In this document: positions 43,001 through 51,521 of the stretch, one piece after another
Position numbering within the stretch: position 1 is the first letter of the stretch
Layout of the letters: the number at the start of each line of letters is the position of its first letter
DNA from: Bacteroidales bacterium Phil12
Lineage (GTDB): Bacteria > Bacteroidota > Bacteroidia > Bacteroidales > P3
NCBI GenBank assembly: GCA_002633275.1
Contig: NWBO01000053.1
Location: forward strand, 308,649-372,648
Direction of reading: 5' to 3'
Length of the DNA stretch: 64,000 bases
The notes under the pieces: generated by a model
What the model was told of the DNA's origin: nothing
Databases searched by the model: none
Seen by the model: the letters and a program-made list of their open reading frames with translations, nothing else
Made by a program: the position numbers and the translations under genes

Positions 43001-46000
43001 GACGCGCTATAAAATAGATATGTCGGAATATTCAGAAACAATCACTTCGAACGACAGTGAAAACAAATATTTGGCAATTCGACACGACAAACCTGAATAT
43101 ACAGGTTATCTTGCTGTTTATTACACAATAGATTCTCTTGTTGTAAGTCTTACTCCTTCGTGTGCAGACCCAACCGACTTGGTTGTTTCCGATATAGAAG
43201 AAACAACAGCAAATGTTTCTTGGATTTCCGAAGCAGCATCACACAAAATCAAGATAGTTATTGAAGGTACAAACGAAGTTTTTGCTGAACAATCCGACAT
43301 TACGGAAAATTCATTTACAATAGAAGGCTTGACTGAAAACACTTCATACATTGTAACAATTACCGGTGTTTGTGAGAATGGCGATTTAACAGACCCTATC
43401 ACTACAAGTTTCCATACACATTGTTCTGCAATGGAAATTCCTTGGAGTACTTCTTTTGAAGATTTGAATTCAACTTCTTTGTATTATTGTTGGACAAAAG
43501 TCTCTGAAAGTGTTCCTTCAATTAACAATTCCGATGCAAGAACAGGCAAAAACTGTTTGAACTTTATTACCCCACCGGGCAAAAATTCCATTATTGCTCT
43601 TCCTCGTTTTGCAGAATCTATCAATAACCTTAGAGTTACATTCTATTCAAAACCAAAAGGTACTGCCGCTGATTATGGTAGAATGAGAGTGGGTGTCACC
43701 AATTCATTAAATATATCAGATACCGCCGACATAACTTATATTTGGGAGAAATCGGCAACACAATACGCATCTTCTTCTTGGAACGAAGAGGTGGTTGATT
43801 TTGGAAATATAGATATTGAAGGCGAAAACATATATATAATTTTCAATCATGACAATTCAAGTAGTAAATCATGGAATATAGATGATATTTCCGTGGATTT
43901 GATTCCTGACTGTGACAAAGCCCGCAATTTGACCATCAGTGACATTACAGCAGAATCCGCAACTATTTCATGGACTATCGTAGGTTCTCAAAAAGATTTC
44001 ACCGTTAAATATAAAAAATCTGAAGATATGGCTTGGAGTGAAACCAAAACCACCGATTTGTCTGTATCTTTGACTGAATTGAGCGATATTACCGAATATC
44101 AAGTATATGTTATTAATAAATGCTCTGACGAGAGTGTGAAAAATTCCGACACAATCAAATTTACAACACCTTGTGCCGCAATAACAATAGATGAAAATAA
44201 CAACTATGAACAAAACTTTGAATCATACAACAACTATGACCGTGTGGATTGTTGGCAAATAGTGGATGAAGCGACTTTATATAAAATAGCAGTCAGCACT
44301 ACAATCGCTGCTGTTCATGAAGGGCAGAAAGGTCTTTTGTTGTCTACTCATACAACAACTCCTAAACCTACGATAGCATTACCTCATTTTACAAATGATT
44401 TATCGGCACTCAGAATTCGTTTTTATGCAAAATCTGAAAGTTTGGCTGGTGGTAATTTGGAGTTAGGTTATATAACTGATGTTCATGACCCTTCAACCTT
44501 TGTGACTTTGACTTCATGGCCTAAAACACAAACAACTTGGACTGAATGTAAGGTCGATTTGAATGCTTATGAAGAACAGTTGAATGATGCAGGCACGTTT
44601 GCTACTTTGGCTTTAAGACAAAATTTCGTGGGAAATTCAAGTTATCGATGGGGTATAGATGATGTGGTTGTAAGCCTGATACCTGTTTGCACGGGAGCAT
44701 CTGCTATTATGACAACAAACATAACAGACAATTCCGCTACAATATCTTGGACATCCACTGCATCCGCATTCAATATAACGGTTAAAGATGATGAAGATAA
44801 TTTGGTTGCTAATGTGGAAAATCACGTTGGAACAACTTATGATTTAACCGAATTAAATGCCAATACAACATATAATGTAAGTATTACTGGTATTTGCGAT
44901 GACGAATCCTTAACAGAGACTGTTACATATTCATTCAAAACTCTTTGTAGTGCATACACAATTTCAGAGAATGATTCATATGTAGATGATTTTGAAACCT
45001 ATGGAATGAATACTTATCCTGATTGTTGGGCTGTTGTCGCAGATGGATCTATCTATAAATCTGTTATCACAAAGAGCGCAAAGTCCGGCGAATATTCATT
45101 ATCATTGACGGCTTCTAATCTTGAACCTGCTTGCAAAAAACCTATAATTGCATTGCCAGCCTTTGCAACTGATGATTTATCGTCACTTAGAGTTCAATTC
45201 TATGCAAAATCAGAAAATGACAAGTCAGGTAATTTGGAATTTGGTTATTTAACAGATTTATCCGATTCTTCAACATTTGTTGTATTGAAATCTTGGCCTA
45301 ATACCATGACTTCTTGGAGTCTATGCAAAGTTGATCTTAGCTTATATTCAGACCTATTACCTGCAAATACTGACGAAATGAGATTAGCATTGCGTCATAA
45401 TTCCAATATAACAACGTCTTTTGCTCGTTATCTTATCGATTCAATTGTAGTTAAAATATCACCTGAATGTATTGAACCTACAGAAATAACAGCAAATGAA
45501 ATAACCACCAATTCTGTGGTATTGAATTGGGCTTCTTCATCCTCCGAATTTAATGTTGTTATTGAAGATATGGAAGGTAATCAAATTGTCAATGAACAAG
45601 TTTATGGAGAACCCACATATTACACCAATATACTGACAGAAAATACAGTTTATAGGGCAACAATAAAGAGCATATGTGGAGATACAGAGTCTGATGTAGA
45701 TGAAACAACACGTATTAAATTCCGTACGGCTTGTATTGCAATTACCAAAAATTTGTTACCTATAACATGGAATTTTGAGTCGGATATTGTAACTGAAAAT
45801 TCTTTACCAAGTTGTTGGCAGAGAATAACTGCAAATACTACTCCTTCCGTAAATAATTATGAAGCTTACGAAGGCCAGAATTGTTTGTATTTTTCATCAT
45901 ATAAAGACGGTATCGTTGCAATGAAAGAAATAGATGCCACAATTCCTGTAAATTCATTGCAACTATCCTTCTATGCTAAAAGAATTAACCCTTATTATGC

Positions 46001-47963
46001 TGCAAGTTTGAATGTAGGCGTTATGACAGATCCTACTGATCAATCAACATTAACAATAGTCGAAACAATAACTTTGACGAATACTTATACAAAATACGAA
46101 GTTCCTTTCAACGATTATGAAGGCGAAGGCGCTTATATAACTTTGAGTGTTGCAAGTAGCAATACCGATTTTGTATGTGTAGATAATGTTGAAATTGATA
46201 AAGCCACTGTTTGCGATAAGATTACAGATGTATCATTTACAAGTACAACGACAACTGCAACTATTATATTAAATGACGCAGTCTCTGATTTAACTTATAA
46301 AATATATTACAGACTAGGTGGTTCTACCGATGAATATACAGCAGTTACCGCAGTTGCTGGTTCTGCGGCAATATCAGGACTTACAGCAGGAACAACTTAC
46401 GAATATTATGTGGAGAGTGTATGTACTGAGGGCGCAAATGCCGTTTCTACTACATATACATTCAAAACCACATGTGATGCTATATTAGTAACTGATACTA
46501 CTCCTTGGGAAGAAGATTTTGCTGAGGAAAATGCTCTTAATTGCTGGATAAATCTTGGGAAATGGCAAATTTCAGGTTTTAATGAATTGCAACATAATAA
46601 AGATGTCGCACCAAGTTTGATTGTTTCTCCTACATTTGATTTGACAGGTGTAACCGACCCTTACATTACGTTCCAACATGTACAATATATGTGGTTTGAA
46701 GGTAGTAGCAGTACTCCATCTTTTGATACATTAAAAGTATTGTATCGTACATCCTTAGCCAGTGAATGGACAGAACTTGAATCATATCATAATGGTGTTC
46801 AATCTTTAATCAACGATACATTGGCATTGCCAAACAAGAGTGCTTCATGTCAAATTGGTTTCAAATTTGCAAGTGGCGGTGGTAATGGTGTTAAAGTTGA
46901 TAATATTAAAATCTTCAACAAAACAGAAGTACTCCCTTGCGATGCACCTACTTCATTGACAGTAACATCTAAGACGCAAACATCGGCAACCATTACTTGG
47001 GCAGGTAGTGCAACATCATACGATGTTCAGTTGGGCAGCAACGCTTCTGTAAATGTAACTGCAACAACTTATACGTTTGATAATCTAACGGCAGGAACAT
47101 CTTACACTGCGAAAGTACGTGCAAATTGTGGTGAAACGACTTCCGATTGGGTAAGCGTAACATTCACAACAGAGGAAGAAGAACAGCCTACATGCGAAAA
47201 AGTAACGAACTTGACTGCAACACCAACTTACAATTCAGTTATCTTGACTTGGAATGGTGATGCTGCATCATACGATGTACAATTAGGCAACAACGCTTCT
47301 GTAAATGTAACGACTACTTCTCATACATTCAACAACTTGACAGCAAGTACGACCTACACAGCGAAAGTACGTGCAAACTGTGGTAATGGTCTAACGAGTG
47401 AGTGGGAAAGCATTAACTTCACAACCGATGCAGAACCATCCGAGGACTGCGATGCACCTACTAATGTAACTGCAAATGAGATAACACAAACAACAGCAGT
47501 TATCAGTTGGGAAGGCACTGCAGAGACTTACGAAGTAACTGTTGGCGATAAAACCCCTGTAAATGTATCTGCTAAATCTTATGCTTGTTCTGGCTTAACG
47601 GCTAATACAACTTACACAGTCAAGGTACGTAGTATCTGTGGCGACGGAAAGATGTCAGAGGCTGCAACAGCAACATTCAAGACTTTGAAAGACCAAAGTG
47701 GTTTGACTGATGTTGAGAACGAATTAAGTGTTAAAGTATATCCTAACCCAACGACAGACAATGCGACATTGGAGATTAAGGGCATTAACGGAAGAGCAAG
47801 ATTAATTGTAACTGATGTTAATGGTCGAGTAATTGACGATGTAAATGTATCTGACGGCGTTGAGACAATAACAATCAATAGCGAAAGATACGCAAGCGGT
47901 GTATATTACGTAAGAGTAATGGGCGAGGGTATCAACAAAACAACTACATTGATTAAGAAATAA
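40095..47963 (+). CDS. Giant T9SS-secreted modular protein (jellyroll and fibronectin III repeats)
   Basis: The 2622-residue protein has a long signal peptide (about 47 residues, ending CYAQ). Nine modules of about 260 residues follow, each opening with an acidic-aromatic FESY-like and CW segment (near 63, 318, 584, 851, 1119, 1373, 1630, 1893 and 2140). Each holds a cleaved-adhesin/MAM-like jellyroll (LPxF...L...FY.K...G.L..GY.TD..D.STF) and usually an FN3-like domain. Three closely related FN3 domains (about 2282-2532) lead to the type IX sorting domain (VYPNPTTD, DVNGRVI, GVYYVRV), ending in KK. It should be exported and anchored at the surface as an adhesin or matrix protein. No catalytic domain is visible. 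Confidence 0.92.
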   Translation: MKQLTFATNTKFIKGSVFRFLIGTIHGKGVLMFVLLLVTLSYSCYAQECTAVTIGADNPYVEDFESYEKDAVPSCWNIMAESTGTYKSSVKTTPVKEGTKSFVMAVSYYCKSPMCALPEFTNDLSELRIRFYGKKQDKDKSGNLEIGYVTDVEDTSTFVTLKTIQGSTDWELYTIDLSYYSDKITTTNGTPILAMRQKSSATTTVWWAIDSLAVSLSPACKEPSDVVAKNITGSSAKLTWLSTATKFNITVKDNNGEEIAVVYDITENEYKLTELMALTQYTATIEGFCEDETPTEKATITFKTACSSLTTESLPYSMNFESETANSNKLMDVACWTVLEKASQYTTEMPNIINYSAHSGSNCMKLTNSTYNGNMVALPNYQGNIKDLQLFAYIKPNSNNPANGQLEIGVLTDLTDTSTFHVAKVIVAEDLPNKDYQLYEIKFCDLDLEIEESAVYYPAIKAPSKSAQSIWFIDNIVLDKIPVCPAPHNTAVTNITSNSAEVTWSQYGEEASEWMIYYKKISDVAWTTESANTKPWSLTDLTPATNYELKVASLCGQNYLESNEIIAFTTACVNLTMEALPYFNSFEECDNGEIPACWTTPIFYKSGNITYPNVATAVVNAHTGNNYMYLSNNNKASLMITLNGYQGDITELQLVAWARPQNTDATFGKLQVGFVTDVTDTSTFVVVQEYNATDWTGSVYKELITPFNTLEDFTADADAVYYPAIKYVCVGLYKNWYIDDITLEAIPECAKPLKVAVEEGSITSTSATITWQQPDENTSWAVYYKKTDEAEYQYKSVINTPSSTLTDLTPLAIYDVYVEVVCNENTASNHIQFKTDCPEEFTVTAENKYIEDFESYPVNTTSPDCWTNMTPCDVANNSSKVTTNPVIAGKQSFNLYIPAQSYGATGTTQPMYALPKFSNSLETLRLSFYSKRSNSACGDLQIGYLTDLTDSSTFVALKVITSVETSNDWTRYKIDMSEYSETITSNDSENKYLAIRHDKPEYTGYLAVYYTIDSLVVSLTPSCADPTDLVVSDIEETTANVSWISEAASHKIKIVIEGTNEVFAEQSDITENSFTIEGLTENTSYIVTITGVCENGDLTDPITTSFHTHCSAMEIPWSTSFEDLNSTSLYYCWTKVSESVPSINNSDARTGKNCLNFITPPGKNSIIALPRFAESINNLRVTFYSKPKGTAADYGRMRVGVTNSLNISDTADITYIWEKSATQYASSSWNEEVVDFGNIDIEGENIYIIFNHDNSSSKSWNIDDISVDLIPDCDKARNLTISDITAESATISWTIVGSQKDFTVKYKKSEDMAWSETKTTDLSVSLTELSDITEYQVYVINKCSDESVKNSDTIKFTTPCAAITIDENNNYEQNFESYNNYDRVDCWQIVDEATLYKIAVSTTIAAVHEGQKGLLLSTHTTTPKPTIALPHFTNDLSALRIRFYAKSESLAGGNLELGYITDVHDPSTFVTLTSWPKTQTTWTECKVDLNAYEEQLNDAGTFATLALRQNFVGNSSYRWGIDDVVVSLIPVCTGASAIMTTNITDNSATISWTSTASAFNITVKDDEDNLVANVENHVGTTYDLTELNANTTYNVSITGICDDESLTETVTYSFKTLCSAYTISENDSYVDDFETYGMNTYPDCWAVVADGSIYKSVITKSAKSGEYSLSLTASNLEPACKKPIIALPAFATDDLSSLRVQFYAKSENDKSGNLEFGYLTDLSDSSTFVVLKSWPNTMTSWSLCKVDLSLYSDLLPANTDEMRLALRHNSNITTSFARYLIDSIVVKISPECIEPTEITANEITTNSVVLNWASSSSEFNVVIEDMEGNQIVNEQVYGEPTYYTNILTENTVYRATIKSICGDTESDVDETTRIKFRTACIAITKNLLPITWNFESDIVTENSLPSCWQRITANTTPSVNNYEAYEGQNCLYFSSYKDGIVAMKEIDATIPVNSLQLSFYAKRINPYYAASLNVGVMTDPTDQSTLTIVETITLTNTYTKYEVPFNDYEGEGAYITLSVASSNTDFVCVDNVEIDKATVCDKITDVSFTSTTTTATIILNDAVSDLTYKIYYRLGGSTDEYTAVTAVAGSAAISGLTAGTTYEYYVESVCTEGANAVSTTYTFKTTCDAILVTDTTPWEEDFAEENALNCWINLGKWQISGFNELQHNKDVAPSLIVSPTFDLTGVTDPYITFQHVQYMWFEGSSSTPSFDTLKVLYRTSLASEWTELESYHNGVQSLINDTLALPNKSASCQIGFKFASGGGNGVKVDNIKIFNKTEVLPCDAPTSLTVTSKTQTSATITWAGSATSYDVQLGSNASVNVTATTYTFDNLTAGTSYTAKVRANCGETTSDWVSVTFTTEEEEQPTCEKVTNLTATPTYNSVILTWNGDAASYDVQLGNNASVNVTTTSHTFNNLTASTTYTAKVRANCGNGLTSEWESINFTTDAEPSEDCDAPTNVTANEITQTTAVISWEGTAETYEVTVGDKTPVNVSAKSYACSGLTANTTYTVKVRSICGDGKMSEAATATFKTLKDQSGLTDVENELSVKVYPNPTTDNATLEIKGINGRARLIVTDVNGRVIDDVNVSDGVETITINSERYASGVYYVRVMGEGINKTTTLIKK

Positions 47964-47985
47964 TCAAACGGAGTTTTCTATTTTC

Positions 47986-48016
47986 AAAGGTGGAGTTATT
48001 AAAACTCCACCTTTTT
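47986..48016 (+). terminator. Terminator of the giant gene
   Basis: AAAGGTGGAGTT pairs with AACTCCACCTTT, followed by TTTATTT. Stem 12 bp, short loop. Confidence 0.85.
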
Positions 48017-48085
48017 ATTTATATAACTACGTGATTATAAATTAACGTGAAATACTAATTTTGTAATAAGTTTCATTAACATCCA

Positions 48086-50569
48086 TTAATGTATTTCCAA
48101 CCAGTTGTCGCCCCAACCCATTTCGACTAATATTGGGACGTTTTCAAGTGGTAATGCCGTTTCCATAGTTGTTTTGACCAATCGTTTCATATCCTCTAAC
48201 TCGCCTTTTGGAACATCAAAAATCAATTCGTCGTGGATTTGCAATATCATCTTGCTTTTCAATCCTGCTGCCTTGATATTTTCGTATATCTTGACCATTG
48301 CAACCTTTATCATATCTGCACCCGTGCCTTGAATGGTCATATTGACGGCATTTCTCTCGTCAAAACTCCTTAGCGTTGCATTTTGAGAATTTATATTATT
48401 CAAATATCTGCGTCTGCCAAGTAATGTTTTGGCATATTCGTTGGCTTTGGCAAAATTTATCTTGTCCTGAATAAACTGAGCAATCTTTGGAAAAGATTCA
48501 AAATATTGATTAATCAAATTCTGGGCTTCTGACCTTTTTATGCCTAAACCTTGCGACAATCCAAAAGAACTTATCCCGTAAATAATTCCGAAATTAACGC
48601 TTTTGGCAGCACCACGCATTTGCTTGGTAACCTCTTCCAACGGCACATTATATATCTTTGCCGCCGTTGCCTTATGTATATCGTGATTAAGAGCGAACTC
48701 ACTACAAAGATGCTCATCTCCACTCATCGAAGCAATAATCCTCAACTCTATCTGCGAGTAATCCGCCGAAAGCAACAAATGATTACTATCCGATGCGACA
48801 AAGGCTTTGCGTATCTCCTTGCCACGTTCGGTTCGTATAGGTATATTCTGCAAGTTAGGGTTATTGGACGACAATCTGCCGGTGGCGGTAACCGTTTGAT
48901 TGAATGTTGTATGTATCTTGCCCGTCTGCTTATCCACCAAATTAGGCAAAGCATCCACGTATGTGTTTTTCAATTTTGTTATCTCGCGATAATCCAAAAC
49001 TTTTTCTATTATCGGATTCTTGTCTTTGAGTTTAAGCAATACGTCTTCTGCCGTTGAAAACTGTTTGGTTCGTGTCTTTTTCGCTTTGGCGTCCCCTTGA
49101 ATATTGAGTTTGTTGAATAGTATTTCACCAAGTTGTTTGGGAGAAGAAATATTGAAACTCTCTCCCGCAAGAGCGAAAATCTCATTTTGCAATTGCTCTT
49201 TTTGAGTTTGAAGATTGTTGGACAACTCCTTAATGGCATGATTGTCAAATCTGACTCCTTCGTGTTCCATATCCAAAAGCACGTCCCTCAACGGCAACTC
49301 CACATCATAATAAAGATGTTCCAAGCCGTCGTTTTTCAAACGCTCCAAATACTGCTTCTTTAACTCATATGCGTTAGCAATAATGTAGTTATTGTCTTGA
49401 CGCTGCTCTGGGTTGATAAGATATTGAGCCAAAAGTATCGGGTAATACGGACTGTCTTTATCTATTGTTTGCTGAACTTGTGCCGTGTTTTGAGCAAAAG
49501 AAAATAAATCTATCTGCATAGAATCCGCATTTGGCGTTTTATTTTGCATTTTAGCAGTGTCAGTAACCGGCGAATCAGTGTTAAACACCGCCAAATTAGT
49601 TTCACTAACTAATTTAGCAGTATCAGTGATTAATTTTTTAGTATCAGAAACGCCATTTGTTATTGGGTTTAACACCTTGGCTTCATCTATATTTGAGAAT
49701 ATTTTGTAGAACCTCTCCGAAAACTTCCTAAACTCCAACTCATCGAACAAGGCTTTGCACTGCATAAAATCAGGGTTTCGCATAACGAACTCATCTGCCG
49801 AAAAATCTATCGGTACATCAGTCTTTATAGTTGCAAGTTTCTTGGAAAACAAAGCATCTTCCTTGTGCTGCTCAATGGCACTGCGTATGCGTTTGTTCTC
49901 TATCTTATCGGTATTGGCTATAATGTCTTCGATAGTGTCAAACTGTTGCAAAAGGGCTTTGGCTTTTTTCTCTCCTATTGACGGCACGCCGGGAATATTG
50001 TCCGCACTATCGCCCCAAAGTCCTAACAAATCAATAACCTGTTTGGTGTTCTTTATCTCAAATTTCTCTAAAACTTCTTTTTCGCCCAATATCTGTTCTT
50101 TGGAAAAACCTGTGGCAAGTTTAAGTATATATATGTTCTTTTCAACAATCTGTGCGTAATCCTTGTCAGGCGTTACCATATAAACCTCAAAGCCTTCGTT
50201 TTTTGCCTTTTTCGCCAAAGTTCCGACGACATCGTCCGCTTCATAGCCCTCGACAGACACCATTTTTATGTTCATAGCATCAATCAAACGCTCAATATAC
50301 GGAATGCTTTCTCGGAGTTCTTCGGGCATAGCCTCACGATTGGCCTTGTATTGCTCAAAAGCCTGCTTACGAAAAGTCTCACTCTTGCTTTCAAAGGCAA
50401 TAGCCATTAAATCGGGTTTGTACTTGGTTATAATATCCAACAAAGCATTGGCAAAACCCAATATTGCAGAAGTATTCAAGCCTTTGGAGTTTATTCTCGG
50501 ATTTTTATTTAACGCATAAAACGAACGATATATAAGAGCAAAAGCATCTATTAAAAATAATTTTTTCAT
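48086..50569 (-). CDS. polA: DNA polymerase I lacking the proofreading domain
   Basis: The 827-residue enzyme has an intact 5'-3' exonuclease (residues 1-290: LFLIDAFALIYRSFYA, EGYEADDVVGTLA, GDSADNIPGVP) and an intact polymerase domain (about 430-827: LLSADYSQIELRIIAS, KSVNFGIIYG, LQIHDELIFDV). Between them the 3'-5' exonuclease domain of the usual 920-950-residue Bacteroidota PolA is missing: no DTET-like, NxxxD or YxxxD exonuclease motif is present. Only its tail, LLAQYLINPEQ, remains. At residues 303-338 five heptads (VSDTKKL, ITDTAKL, VSETNLA, VFNTDSP, VTDTAKM) come from a 21-bp array. It should still serve Okazaki processing and repair, but without its own proofreading. Confidence 0.93.
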   Translation of the reverse strand: MKKLFLIDAFALIYRSFYALNKNPRINSKGLNTSAILGFANALLDIITKYKPDLMAIAFESKSETFRKQAFEQYKANREAMPEELRESIPYIERLIDAMNIKMVSVEGYEADDVVGTLAKKAKNEGFEVYMVTPDKDYAQIVEKNIYILKLATGFSKEQILGEKEVLEKFEIKNTKQVIDLLGLWGDSADNIPGVPSIGEKKAKALLQQFDTIEDIIANTDKIENKRIRSAIEQHKEDALFSKKLATIKTDVPIDFSADEFVMRNPDFMQCKALFDELEFRKFSERFYKIFSNIDEAKVLNPITNGVSDTKKLITDTAKLVSETNLAVFNTDSPVTDTAKMQNKTPNADSMQIDLFSFAQNTAQVQQTIDKDSPYYPILLAQYLINPEQRQDNNYIIANAYELKKQYLERLKNDGLEHLYYDVELPLRDVLLDMEHEGVRFDNHAIKELSNNLQTQKEQLQNEIFALAGESFNISSPKQLGEILFNKLNIQGDAKAKKTRTKQFSTAEDVLLKLKDKNPIIEKVLDYREITKLKNTYVDALPNLVDKQTGKIHTTFNQTVTATGRLSSNNPNLQNIPIRTERGKEIRKAFVASDSNHLLLSADYSQIELRIIASMSGDEHLCSEFALNHDIHKATAAKIYNVPLEEVTKQMRGAAKSVNFGIIYGISSFGLSQGLGIKRSEAQNLINQYFESFPKIAQFIQDKINFAKANEYAKTLLGRRRYLNNINSQNATLRSFDERNAVNMTIQGTGADMIKVAMVKIYENIKAAGLKSKMILQIHDELIFDVPKGELEDMKRLVKTTMETALPLENVPILVEMGWGDNWLEIH
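49556..49661. repeat. Five-unit 21-bp array inside polA
   Basis: AGT recurs at 49556, 49577, 49598, 49619 and 49640, exactly 21 bp each. The words (GTGTTAAACAC, GTTTCACTAACT, GTATCAGTGATT) match the array at 61674-61757. The period of seven codons keeps the polA frame open. Confidence 0.85.
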
Positions 50570-50589
50570 TGTATTCTCTGTATTTTTTG

Positions 50590-50597
50590 CAAAGTTA
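50590..50597 (-). promoter_or_regulatory. -7 element TAACTTTG before polA
   Basis: It reads leftward, 20 bp before ATG at 50569. Confidence 0.6.
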
Positions 50598-50665
50598 CGA
50601 TTTTTTTATATTCCCATAAAAATCATTTTAATCAAAATCCGTTTTACTCTCTTGCTTAATCGAAA

Positions 50666-50738
50666 GACAAAAAAATCTCCACAGCCTTTTGTCAAAAGTT
50701 TTCTCTAAAACTTCTCCGCTTGACAAAAAGCAGTGGAG
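50666..50738 (-). terminator. Long hairpin terminator of the TonB-domain gene
   Basis: CTCCACAGCCTTTTGTCAA (50677-50695) pairs almost fully with sequence ending at 50738, and an inner AAGTTTT/AAAACTT stem fills the loop. On the minus strand ATTTTTTTG follows. It is unusually long for a terminator. Confidence 0.75.
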
Positions 50739-50765
50739 TGCAATTTTGGTCTATTTACCACCGAA

Positions 50766-51200
50766 CTACTTATTGTTTAAATTAAACGTTACAGGCAAAA
50801 CAAACTCTTGTCTTACTTTTTTACCTTTGTTTTTTGCAGGTTCCCATTTAGGCATACTTTTAATAACACGTACTGCCTCTGCATCACACTCTTCACTAAG
50901 GCCACGAAGAATCTTGACGTCGCTTATTGAACCGTCTGTTTCAACAACAAAACTCAACATAACTTTTCCTTGTACGCTGTCTTTTACTGCTTGTTCCGGG
51001 TACTTGATATTATCTGCCAAAAACTTGTTCATTTCTGCAAAACCACCCGAAAATACAGCCGAATGTTCCACAACTTGAAATACTTGATATGAATCATCAA
51101 TATACTTAACCGATGAATCGTTTTCCGTTTGAGCGTAAGAAACCGTAACTCCGAACACCATTACAGCCATTACGACTGATTTCTGAATAAACTTTTTCAT
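50766..51200 (-). CDS. Periplasmic TonB C-terminal-domain protein
   Basis: The 144-residue protein has a cleavable signal peptide (residues 1-24, ending VSYAQ) and then a TonB C-terminal domain. Its marks are FLADNIKYPEQAVKDSVQGKVMLSFVVETDGSISDVKILRG near 58-100, and AVRVIKSMPKWEPAKNKGKKV near 106-126. Unlike true TonB it has no membrane anchor or proline-rich spacer, so it may be an accessory protein binding TonB-dependent receptors. It has its own promoter (51295-51302) and a long terminator. Confidence 0.88.
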   Translation of the reverse strand: MKKFIQKSVVMAVMVFGVTVSYAQTENDSSVKYIDDSYQVFQVVEHSAVFSGGFAEMNKFLADNIKYPEQAVKDSVQGKVMLSFVVETDGSISDVKILRGLSEECDAEAVRVIKSMPKWEPAKNKGKKVRQEFVLPVTFNLNNK

Positions 51201-51294
51201 AATCGTAAAAATTAAAAATTAATAAAATATGTTTCTTGCTATTCTTTACGCTTTTATTTTATTACTAAACCTCAACCACTTACCTTTTCAGCCG

Positions 51295-51302
51295 CAAAGA
51301 TA
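51295..51302 (-). promoter_or_regulatory. -7 element TATCTTTG before the TonB-domain gene
   Basis: It reads leftward with a leader of about 90 nt before ATG at 51200. Confidence 0.5.
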
Positions 51303-51362
51303 GTTAGTTTATTTTATTCTACCAAATATTTTTCATGTTTTTTTATCACTTGTCGTAAAATT

Positions 51363-51446
51363 AGTATTAAACACTGATAAAATAATATTAAACATCAGTA
51401 AAATAGTGTTAAACATTATTTGATTAATGTGTAATACTAAAAACGT
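51363..51446. repeat. 21-bp-period array in a divergent promoter region
   Basis: TTAAAC recurs at 51367, 51388 and 51409, exactly 21 bp apart, within units AGTATTAAACACTGATAAAA-like. A degenerate fourth unit starts at 51426. It lies between the TonB-domain and TPR promoters. Confidence 0.75.
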
Positions 51447-51487
51447 AGATTTCAGATCGCCTCTTTGTTTGTTATATCAATTTGTTG

Positions 51488-51495
51488 TAATTTTG
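51488..51495 (+). promoter_or_regulatory. -7 element TAATTTTG before the TPR gene
   Basis: It lies 26 bp before ATG at 51522, so the upstream in-frame start at 51465 is rejected. Confidence 0.6.
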
Positions 51496-51521
51496 CAAAC
51501 GATAAACATTTCGCTTCGATT

